From NCBI RefSeq assembly GCF_905475465.1, contig NC_062257.1, positions 5,084,001-5,148,000 on the forward strand: DNA of 64,000 nt, in the 5' to 3' direction. Under the pieces are notes generated by a model that saw only the letters and a program-made list of their open reading frames with translations, ran no database searches and was not told the DNA's origin. This document shows positions 1 through 10,100 of this stretch, one piece after another (positions within the stretch are counted from its first letter, which is position 1; each line of letters begins with the position of its first letter). Source of the stretch: Pieris napi. Lineage: Eukaryota; Arthropoda; Insecta; Lepidoptera; Pieridae. Made by a program: the position numbers and the translations under genes.

Positions 1-172
1 ATTTAATGTCATGGCTATAGGTTTCCAAGTCATAAAGTCTTTGTAACATTTGTCGTACGCTTTTCTTGATTTTTCTGGCAAAACACTATTCGTCAGTTTC
101 GTAGCTGTTTCTAGAATGTCAATTTTCCTCGGTATCGTCGGTGTTGCTTGACATTTTTGCTACTAAAGTTTT
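1..172 (-). pseudogene. 5' fragment of a tyrosine-recombinase-like (Crypton-type) mobile-element ORF
   Basis: Read on the minus strand, the first ~170 bases contain an ATG at 154-152 followed by a short acidic start (MSSNTDDTEEN). The reading frame then shifts: a different frame carries a helical stretch with the motif LPEKSRKAYDKCYKDFMTW and stays open to the window edge. That motif resembles the N-terminal core-binding domain of tyrosine recombinases found in insect Crypton-type elements; this is my recognition from memory, not a search. The frame change suggests a decayed copy or a missed splice. The rest lies left of the window. Confidence 0.4.
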
Positions 173-441
173 ATCCAACAAAAAATTACTCAAATTCGTA
201 TGTACGAAATAGCGCCAAAATGGAAAAAGTCTGTTATTGGTCTATTGGCTCGGAACCAGCGCGCTCACTACAGATGTGTACTTAAATTGAATTGAAACCT
301 CCTTGGTCGGGACACATTGTACTTTAATAATTAAAAAAAAACTAAAGCATTGTTTTGTTAGGAGAATAATGCTTTAATTTTATTAAAGAAGTATGTAAAT
401 AAAATATTCCAATAAAAGTCTGTATTTCATTCCATAATTAG

Positions 442-608
442 AATATTACCGGATGAGATTATATACAAAAATTAAAGAAGATTCTTCAGATTCTACCACG
501 ACGGCTTCATTACGGACGGAATTAAAACAATGGGGTGTGACTGTGGACACACTACGTGAACACGATTATGTAATGTTATCAATAGATTTTGACGACAGCG
601 ATGTGTAG
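442..608 (+). CDS. Orphan coding-like terminal exon, product unknown
   Basis: An AG at 440-441 is followed by an open frame ending in TAG at 606-608. It begins in the third phase (two bases, then TAT TAC CGG ATG) and gives about 54 residues ending in an acidic tail, SIDFDDSDV. The composition (TASLRTELKQWGVTVDTL) looks like real protein rather than random AT-rich sequence. I do not recognise the family. It could be the last exon of a plus-strand gene starting left of the window, or a piece of the neighbouring mobile element. Confidence 0.3.
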
Positions 609-797
609 TGTACATTCGCTAATCGTAATTAATTCAATACAAAATCAAATATTTTAATTTAAATTTCGGATAGATTCCAAACTAAAACGTCAATATGTAT
701 GCCCGGTTTTATTATCGTTAGATTTTTGGATTGTATGGTAGCAAATTGAAAGACGTATACGTAAAAAATTCAGATATGTGATTATAATTTTCTCAAT

Positions 798-906
798 AGT
801 GAGCTTTCCTCCACCGTAGATTTTTCTTTGTTTAATTGCGCACATAGAAAGAAAAGGCTTACGGTTGAGAGGAGCATGCTCAGGCCACTAAGCCAACACA
901 GCTCAG
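798..906 (-). repeat. Truncated tRNA-headed SINE (family A), minus orientation
   Basis: Reverse complement of the head of the same SINE seen intact in introns of the hyd gene: it keeps the 'gtgttggc..agtggc' start and the 'tttctatgtgcgca' block, but the middle is diverged. Confidence 0.45.
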
Positions 907-1314
907 ATTTTTATTTATTAAAGTATACAATAAAATAATCCCGTGGCGTACGACTCTCTATATATTGGCCAAAGATTCACTTAAATTTTATGTGTTCAAT
1001 ACAAGCCCCTTACTCTGGTATTTCCATTAGAGATAGCGATATTGATACCGATTTTTTTAATGCAATTTCGATGTATATAGTTCCCACAATATCCGTGGCG
1101 CTGAGGTCGCAACCTTGAAATGGCTGCCGGTTTCGCTATTGAAAGTTACAGAGTAAGGACTCAGGTGCTAAAGGTTTTTTATGAAATAAAAATAAAATAT
1201 TTTTCATAACTTAAAATTATTGAATATGTACTACAATTATATTTCCAAAAAAACTTTAACTGCTTCTACTTTACAGTTTTTTAATCAAAATTTCGTATTT
1301 AATTTTCAGTCTTT

Positions 1315-3172
1315 GGGAGCGTTCAAGTATTACGTCACGCCATTTTTTGAGATTATTAGCCCCCCCATGTAGCGCGCCATAACGCTTTTATGTACACAAT
1401 AGTAAAACGTTTCGTTACCACCGAAGTGACTCTTTATACCTAAAAGTTACCATTACGTGGTGTAAAGTACTGTCGAAAGTCGAAAATAATACAACAATAT
1501 AATAGTAGGGGAGCCCACGATGCTAAATGGGGATTTACTCGAGCGTCGTAGAGACCTATTGGGATGCAAAGCTTAGATAATAAGAAGAAAAAAATGTTAT
1601 ATGATATATACCTTTTCATCGGTGGGGGAAGCGGCTATAGATTGTTAAATATGTAAAAAAAACTGTTGCATGGACATCCTCGAGCGCGTCAGATATTGAT
1701 AGCATCAATGCCCTACGTATTTTTAATAATGTACGTATGTTAATCTGATCGTTTGCATGATGCGGGTGGTTGTATTTAAGGGTTGAAAATGAAAAAAAAA
1801 TAAAAATTATCGAGCGCGTCAGATTTTCTAAGGGAGTGTTAAGTGCACCAAAAAAAAGCTCTCATTCACTAATCTGACGATTTCGATGGGACGCAAACCC
1901 ACGGCCATTTTCATAATTTGCAAAAAAAAACGCAATTTTGAAATACTCAAGCGCGTCAGATTAAGATATATGTGGTATATCTTTATGTTCTAAACGTACT
2001 GTCTCATAATCTGACGATTATCTAGAGGGATTCGCCTGATCTGACAAAAAAAAATTAGAAAAACGGTTCACCTAAAGGGCCATCCCTGCAACTTCCCGCT
2101 AATTCCATTCCTGGGCGCTTAAAATTGATATTTTGAGCTCGCTGCGTTCAAAGAAATAACATTTCTATGCATTTGAGCTCTTCCAGCTCGAAAGTCTGAT
2201 AGAAGTTTCATAGAACACTATTTTTGGAATTTTCAAACCGCAATAACTTTTAAATGGATCAAGCAATTTTCACGCGGTTGGCGGCATTCGACGCAGTTTT
2301 ATCATCCTCATAAGTAATTTTGCAATTTTAATTGATCGAACCATAAATTTCGGAGTAATCCCGAAAAAACACTTTTTCGGGTTTCTTTCGTTCACGATAT
2401 CTCCCGAACGAATCAACCGCTTTTGACCAGCTTGGTGGCGATCGACGTGGTTTTTCAAGCTCAAATACGGATTAGTTTTTGAAGTTGATCGATAAAGAAT
2501 CCACTTAAAAAAAAAAAATCTTATTTTTTTAAGATTTTTCAAAATTTCTCAAAATCTATCGGTCCGAATCGGTTCAAATTCACAGGAAATGTAATTTTGA
2601 GGGAAATATTTAGAACGCCGTTTAGTAGATTCCGATCGGTTTAAGGAAATGTAGGCATCACGCAGCTGCACGCATTTAACTTTATCGACGAATTTTTGTT
2701 ATTTCGGCTTGCGGAAATCGTCAGATTATATATTTTTCATTATTCTTGAATTATTTCCTTCAAAATAAAAAAAAAATTAGCTACGCTCGAGAATGTGGAG
2801 ATGACGTTTTTTTTTACAACTTTGTTGCCCTCCCTTTTTTTCCGTCACTCTCAAATTGTCAGATTAGTGGAATATACACTTTTTAGGATGTAATTAACTC
2901 ACCCTACCTTAATCTGACGCGCTCGGGAATTTCTGATGGTCAATTTTTTTTTTACTAATCTGATCCTGTCTCCTTCACGGGCGGCCTTGTATATGGGCCT
3001 CATATTTTGTGGAGGTACTTAACCGGGTACAAGGTATCCCCCTATATATTAATCTGCCGCGCATTAGTAAATCCCGAAATCCCCTCTTGGGCTCCCCTAC
3101 CATAATAAAAATAACGTTTTTCGAAAGGACCCCCCCCCCCCCCCTCCAAAAATTCGTTACGTAATACTTGAC
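1315..3172. repeat. Foldback MITE (GGGAGCGTTCAAGTATTACGT family), split by a later insertion
   Basis: The left part (1315-1505) starts with the family's end sequence and the right part (3100-3172) carries the poly-C tract and the inverted end 'cgttacgtaatacttga'. The two are separated by the 1.6 kb element at 1508-3097. Other copies in this window are continuous, so the insertion came later. Confidence 0.65.
1508..3097. mobile_element. 1.6 kb TA-flanked non-coding element with a symmetric array of short inverted motifs
   Basis: The ends are inverted copies of GGGGAGCCCA (1508-1517 and 3088-3097), each flanked by TA, consistent with a 2-bp TA duplication. Inside, variants of GAGCGCGTCAGAT occur near 1681, 1811 and 1950. 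Their complement-type partners AATCTGAYG occur near 1742, 1871, 2008, 2908, 2957 and 3051, and further copies lie near 2720 and 2856. The centre (about 2090-2680) has no recognisable domain. I see no transposase, so it is probably non-autonomous; the motif array may be protein-binding sites, which is inference. Confidence 0.55.
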
Positions 3173-3337
3173 CATTAAACAAATTTCTATAGCCTTTGGC
3201 TTATAACAAAAATATTTGTATACAACCATCACCTCTAGATAAAGTCAACAAAACATAAATAATTATGTGATGCTTGAGGGATTATTATTATTATTTTTTT
3301 ATTTTACCTAAAAAAATCACATTTCACATATACATAC

Positions 3338-6323
3338 CTGGTTGAACTTGTTGCTTCAATGGGTTTAAAATAACATAATTCTTGTTGCATTGAGTCGACA
3401 CTGCCTGTTTCAATGTTTCTATTATCTATAGTAGTATTTTTGTGCTGAAGTATTCCAGACGATGGCAACGGTAAGGAAACCAACAATGACTGCATGTTAT
3501 TTCTTGGCTTAGTAATAATTTTGTTGTTTGTTTCAGTGTCAGCAATGTTAGGATTCTACAAATGTAAATTAAATTATAACTATGTTTTTTATTTATTCTA
3601 CTAATCTGTGACAGAATAATTTAGTCACAGACTATAGTTTATAACCGATTCTAAATATTTTTAGTAGATACAATAATCAATATCAGAATATAGTATAGTA
3701 GAATATATATATACTCATTACTTTTTTCCCGAACATCAAAAATCAATGTAACTTAAGTTTATTTTTAAAGTGTGAATGATTTCATTACGCAGGTGTAAAA
3801 GGTAGAAAAAAAACCCTTTTGTTCTATTCACTATATTTTATTTATCCAAAAATAATTTTGTTTTATAACTTATGTAACCTTCTTTTTTTTTATATGTATG
3901 TTTTAGTACAAGGTAATACAGTGTAAATAAATAAATAAGTGAATAAACATGGCGTTGTAAAGATTTTTCATAAATTATCTATGAAATATTTTCTTAAAAG
4001 TGTAGAACATGAAACCTACCTTAGCTTCCTTAACTTCTTTTCCATTTTCTTTAATTGATTCCTGTTTGGTTTGATTTTCAAGACCAATATTTAAATTTTC
4101 ACAAGTTTTTGTTTCCTTACATTGTCCCTTATTAGTTGACTTTATTGATGCTCTTTTAGAAATAGTATTATCAGCGCTTGTATCATCCAATGTTGAGCTG
4201 AAAACATAATTTATAATGAATACATTTGATAAAAAAATTGAACATAAACATAATTTTATTAAATAGGTCTATGTTTTGAGAGTTTTTCAGCAATTGTGTC
4301 TTAGGAATTGGACAGTGTCTTAGAGAGACATAACCCTCAGACCTCAGGGTATTTAACATATATTTAAAAAAGTACTTACGAGTTTTCATGAGGTCTAAGC
4401 TTAGATAAAAAACAGTCAATAGTTGCGGCTTTGAGTCTAGATTTCTTTGAAGCTTTCTCCTTCTTAGTAATTTTACTTGGTTGAGCATTTTTCATATTAT
4501 GTTCATTATGGTCCTGTTGTAATTTTTTGGCCAACATTTCATCCGTTTTTAAGCTTTCAATATATTTTTTATGTGTTTGTTCCTCTTCTTCTTTTAATTT
4601 CCTAAAATAATATCAAAAATTTAATTACCAATGTTATGATTGAAATTTATGATATAACTATACTTCTATACTAATATTATAAAGAGGAAAGATTTGATTT
4701 TTTGTTTGTTTGAAATGAATAGACTCCGAAACTACTGGACCGATTTCAAAAATTCTTTCACCGTTGGCTAGCTACACTATTCCCGAGTGACATAGGCTAT
4801 GTTTCATTTTCAAAAAAATTAGGGATGCTTACTAAAACTTGAATAATCTAACCCAAGGTGTAAAAAAATAAACAAAAAACTTCCTTCAATCGCGTGCGCT
4901 GCGAAAACTATTAATGATAGAACAAAATAATGTATTACAATTTTTCAGGACACTTCACTATCTATAAAAAATGTTGCAGCAGCATGTCTCTATCTTTTAT
5001 AGTTACATCACAATAAGCACCCTTTTATATAAAAAAATTTATTAAAATACCACCGCTAGAAAAGGCTCTTTCATCATACCAAGGTATTGATCCTTATCAA
5101 AATAAATACCAACGTTTCACATAAGCTACAATTTAATGGCATAACCACCAAAAAAGCATGGTGGATTGGTGTTCTCCTGCCGTTTCTCTTGAATAGTTTA
5201 CTACTATGTAATATAACAAAAATCTTAGCCACAGCAACGCTTGGCTGAGTCTGCTAGTATAATGTTTCTATTGTTTGCAGGATGAATTTTAGAAAAATAC
5301 CATATTTGGTTTACAAGTAAACATACTTTATTAGAACCACAGTCTCTTGAAAATGGTCCTGCTCAAGTTTCAACCGCTCAGCTCTTAATCTTTCTAGTTC
5401 TGCTTCATATTCCGTTCTAATTTCACCTGGTTTGCTTAATCGAGGCAATATTTGTTCTGAAATCATTAACAATAATTTTATAATAGACTTGATAAATTGT
5501 AAAAGCCGTGTTGGCTTAATGGCTTCGGCATGCGACTCTAATACCTGAGGTCGTAGGTTCAATCCCCGGCTGTGCACATTTAACATTTGCTCGAACAGTG
5601 AAGGAAAACTTCGTGAGGATACCGATGTCGGTAAGACAGGTGTCGGTGTGTCAGGCACTGGGGGCTGATCACCTACTTGCCTATTAGATTTAAAAATGAT
5701 CACGAAACAGATTCAGAAATCTGAGGCCAAGACCTAAAGAGGTTGTAGCGCCACTGATTTATTTTATTTTAAATTGTAATCGGGCTGTTCACTTATGATA
5801 TAGTAATAGTAGTGAATGCAAATTTGCATCATGCATCAAAACATGTCTTTAGGTATAAAAAATATAATAGTAGATATACAGTAGCAAGTAATCAAAATTT
5901 ACAAGCTATATAGTATTTTTAAAATCTATTTCGAAAGGTTTATTATTCAAAACAATGTAAATAAATTATAAGATGTATACCTGGTGACAGTGGTATGTCT
6001 TCTCCGTTCAATTTCTTGTGGACTTCTTGAGAGAATTTGTTTTGTATAAAATTCCACAATTGAATGTTCACCAAGTTTTTTTGTTTTGTAGCTTTTCTAA
6101 CCCAGGAACCAATTCGTAGTCGACACAACGGACAACACAAAGCATTATTTTCTATACTACCGTTAAAACAATTTTCACAAAAGTCATGATAACACGGTAA
6201 TGTTACTGGTTCTATTAAAATTGATTGGCAAATCGAACAAATCACATCCTTAATTTCCAATTTCTCTAACTTGTTTAGTTTATTTTCATTTCTAGACAAC
6301 CGCTTCTTTGACTTGGCGGCCAT
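3338..6323 (-). CDS. RNF168: RNF168-type RING E3 ubiquitin ligase (3' end not found)
   Basis: Five exons join in phase on the minus strand: 6323-5981, 5456-5327, 4601-4380, 4197-4020 and 3555-3338 (1,091 coding bases, 363 complete codons). Exon 1 starts MAAKSKKRL and encodes a C3HC4 RING (CSICQSIL..PCYHDFCENC..CCPLCRLR, about residues 29-70), then a W-rich stretch (LVNIQLWNFIQ) shared with vertebrate RNF168. Exon 2 holds SKPGEIRTEYEAELERLRAE, the LRM1/UMI-like helix. Exon 3 holds LKTDEMLAKKLQQD, matching MIU1. In vertebrates these parts let RNF168 read ubiquitylated H1/H2A and ubiquitylate H2A K13/K15 at DNA breaks in the nucleus. Exon 5 ends at a strong donor (CCAG/GTATGT); without splicing there the frame would stop at 3304-3306. 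Vertebrate RNF168 is about 570 residues, so a C-terminal exon with MIU2/LRM2 is probably missing from view. Identity is strong; the gene end is uncertain. Confidence 0.85.
4665..5257 (+). mobile_element. Helitron-like element in an RNF168-like intron
   Basis: It starts TCTATACTAATATTATAAAG and ends ..GAGTCTGCTAG followed by T, the TC..CTAG pattern of Helitrons. It has no replicase-helicase ORF, so it is non-autonomous. Its tail (agccacagcaacgcttgg..) matches other copies at 30181-30211 and 43560-43590. Confidence 0.55.
5505..5760 (+). repeat. tRNA-headed SINE, family A
   Basis: Nearly full length. The tRNA-like head has a B-box-like 'ggttcaatccccg', followed by the family body (ctgatcacctacttgcctattagat) and end (aaagaggttgtagcgccactg). 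It lies in the first intron of the RNF168-like gene. Confidence 0.8.
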
Positions 6324-7169
6324 TTTCGACTTTGTTTTCTTTTTTCAAAAATTCGGCCTCTTTTGATTTTTGAAGTCAGACAAGTTTAGTATATGTCAAT
6401 TACAATTGACAGAATTGAGTTTTGATAGCTTATAAATGAAGCGTTTGTAGTATATTTAAATTAATATGAAACCTATTCTAAGCTCCAATTATTCCGAATT
6501 ATATAATACTTATTACTTAATGTAAATCAGATGAAAAATTATTGATACATTTTTTTTTTTGTAAAATAATTTATTGATGGAAGTCCATTTCAGATATTTT
6601 CATCGATTGTGCCCGGTTAAATCTATTGCCTACTTACGGTAAATAAAACTTGGAATACATTATTTTATCTCATTTTTGCACATTAGAATTCTTGTAAAAT
6701 AAAGGACCAACATAATATTTTATAAATATTATTCCTACGTTTGCTATTTTAGCGCTAAATTTAATCCTCTTTCGAATTATAGTATCACTAGAATATTATA
6801 CATCTGTACATTTGACACTATATTCAAAGCATTGCATTATAGTCTGTTAACAATGCCTTTACTTCATTTTGTTTGTACTGTACAATGGCATTATTGCGAG
6901 GCTTAGCCTAAAGAAAAGTTGTTGAACGCACCCATGAAACCAGTTGTACCAACATTTTAGTTAAAGAGGCCATGTTGATATTTTCTTTCTTTTTTCGTCT
7001 TGTACCGACTCACATGTATTTGAGAACGATAAACGGTGTTGAAAGGAATCACGAGAAATATGGTGGATAGAGAAGAATTTTAACTATCAGTGTATTTTTG
7101 ATTTGCAATATTGTTGGACTAAAATATAAATATCAATGTGGTGCTAGCTCAGGATAAAGCTTTGCGAAA
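6324..7169. promoter_or_regulatory. Divergent intergenic region between the RNF168-like and hyd/UBR5 genes
   Basis: 846 bp separate the two start codons, which face away from each other, so both promoters and both 5' UTRs must fit here unless upstream non-coding exons exist. The interval is AT-rich. I see no convincing TATA box or initiator and cannot place a start site. No recognised mobile element lies inside it, unlike most other stretches of this length in the window. Confidence 0.6.
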
Positions 7170-10100
7170 ATGTCTTCAATGCATTTCGTTGTTCATCCCT
7201 TACCTGGGACAGAGGATCAACTAATAGATCGGTAAGCCTCTATTACTCAACTTCCTATTTGACTCCATAATGGTTATCTCACGAAAGTCGTCTCTTAATT
7301 AGTAGTCCTAACAATGAACACGTTTATTTCGTACATTTTCTAGGCTTAAACCTTTTACAATACTATTATGAAAGACCTGCTAACTCACTCAGCTGGTACT
7401 AGCATCATTTTTTTCCGATTGTTGTAACTCTAGAAACATCTAGAACAGAATTTTATTGTTCGCAAATAGGATGATATTAAAATGGATGTCGAAATTCACG
7501 ATCGTCACGATCTGGTGTCGCTGATCAATTTTGCGAACCCCACTAAGTTTGATAAAGAATTTTATAATTCTATGTTTATATTTCCTTGAGAAAAAGTTTG
7601 ATTGTCATTAAAGTAAAAGTTAATTATCAGATATCTTTTGTTTACCTACTTTTAAACCAACAACCTTGCTATGAATTTTTTGTTCTCTTAAAATTTTTTT
7701 TTTACATCATAAGATTAAAAATCAAATGCAAGTTATATTAATGCATACTGATTAGTTAAGCAAGACATATTTTATTTAAATATCCTAAATTTCAAATTCA
7801 CATATACTACACACATTCTTTTAAGCTTTCGGTACTAACTATTCAATCATGCTATAACTATTTTCTAATGATAGTATACCTATCAAATAGTGTTCACTGC
7901 TTATTTATGCATGTTAGTCATAACAAACTTTAAAAAAGCATTGGGCAAATTATAAGTGCTTGAAGCTAAGATTTTGAATCAAGTCTTCGTCAAGTCGTCA
8001 ATCTAGTGCCGAGTATGATCCCCGTATGCTAAATAAAATATGTTTTTGACATACATAGATCTCACACTATGAGATCTCTTGCAGCCTCTATTTGAATCTA
8101 TGATGAACATATTAAAAATAGTCTAAAATTCTTTAACTGTTAATTCTTAGAAAATAATAAATTCACATTATATTAGCCCTGAACTCAAAAGAATTTTTGT
8201 TAAAGATAGATCTTTTGTTAATTAAATAAGACATGCATTACTTAAGACAATCTTTTTCAACTTTAAATCACTTTGTGTCACAATATGCATGTGTGTATAA
8301 TATAATAATCTGTGGATTAGGATAGATGAGAAATAGTTGACATTAGTAGAGTTCAGTGTGTTGCCTATCTTTTCAAACTCAAGTATGAATTTCAGGTCAG
8401 GAGTAAATATAAAAAATAAGTCTATGAAGCATTTTTTAAAATAAATAGTTCATAAAATCAAATTAAATTTTATTGGCCTAGCTTTAACATGATATATTAT
8501 TTCAGTATTATGTAAAATAGGTAGAAATTATTCGTACCAAAAAAAAACTATTTTATCAACTAAACCTTAAATTGCTGAAAGCACACTTGAAATTTAAGGT
8601 TTTTGAAATGTGTGTGTAAATCAAAGTCAATATACTAAACATTGAAACTAAATTTGTGTAATTATTCTGTATTTCTGTTGTATTCATTTTACAAATGTGA
8701 GCAATATTTTCTTTTTATTTCTACAAGAAATATTTTACATGGGTAAAATGCTACCCTGAAATAAATATAATCATAGTATTTTATATTAAGTAAATTCTAA
8801 CATAGTCTATTCAATGAATATTAAAAACCAATTATTTGTGTTTAAGAGTTTACATAACCTATATATATTTATAAAAATACCACAATTAAAATAAAAGTTC
8901 ATATAGTTATTTTGAATGTAAATTATTTTTAAGAATACATAACTTGGTATATATATAAATGAGTTTGATAATCTTTTTAGCTTTTGTACCATGCTACATT
9001 TCACTTCTTTGTTATTGATTTGTACGTTTTTACAACTTCTTATATTGCGGCATACTTGTGTTGATATTAAAAAATTTGGAATATGATTTTTGGAACATAA
9101 AGAAATAAATATTGTAGTCTATTTTGTTTGCATGTATAAAGGTTTTGTATTACCTCCATGGCTTGTTTATATGCATTTTTTGCCCACTGGACATGCTAGA
9201 TTTGCTTTGACTGCCAGTCCAATAAATGTCCTTGCTTTATTCTGTTCACCTACACCTGAAATTTACACAGATACTTACTCCTTACAGAAATTGTATTTAT
9301 ATTAACAACATTCATGACACAAATAAATTAATTATCAATAATAATTCTTACAGTTTGCGAGAAGTTACTGAGAGATGGAATAGATTTGGCACTGGGGGCG
9401 GATCACCCGCACTTAGCTCCTTGCGAGGAGTGCGCTCCGTTGCTGCTGGACCAGCTCATATTGCCTGCCTTCTTGAAGATGGGACAATATGCAGAGCTGC
9501 ATTTTCAATCATACCTGACAGATTGGATTTGAGTAAAGCAGACGCAAGCAAAAATAATGGAAATGGTGGTGGTGGAAGTGGCGGAGGTGGGAATAGTGGA
9601 GGAAAACAAGGCGGAAGCAGCAGTAGCTGTGGTTCCAGACAACAACCTCGCACTAGAGCAAGAATTATGAGGAACTCTATTCGAGCTGCACCAAGCTCTC
9701 AAGGTAATATATTTGTGAATTGCTCTAAATAAATTTATATATTGGCACACACCTAAGCAGACACCGTTAATTTTATTTTTATGTAGATGTGTGTATAAAC
9801 GTTATTACAGTATACAGGTTAAATAGTATATTGAGTTTAATAGTAATTGTATAAAACTAAGATAATATAGTAAAGAAAACTTCACACAAAAAATGCATGC
9901 AGTGCCCTCCTAACAGTATAGTCTAGTAAACATATTCTATGTATTTCTTTAGAAGATATTTTTCTTATCTTTCAAGTGCATTGTGGAAATTTCCCTTTAA
10001 TATTAATTTTTCCTTTATTAAAAATTCGTTGTTTCTTATCGCTCTGGTATTAAAAGATCGTAAATTACCTGAGGTCGTAGGTTCGATCCCCGGCTGTGCA

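Noticed and set aside
960..1135. Open plus-strand frames near 960-1135 as a further exon
   Set aside because: Two frames are open by AT bias; no splice signals or recognisable sequence.
2270..2542. 90-codon minus-strand open frame
   Set aside because: Lies in the plain centre of a TA-flanked element; Lys/Phe-rich AT-driven composition, no domain.
5311..5703. 130-codon open frame as an independent gene
   Set aside because: Only its C-terminal part is exon 2 of the RNF168-like gene; the upstream half is SINE and intron sequence.
9456..9653. Proline/leucine-rich minus-strand open frame
   Set aside because: It is antisense to the Gly/Ser-rich exon 2 of hyd/UBR5; its composition is the mirror of the glycine codons.
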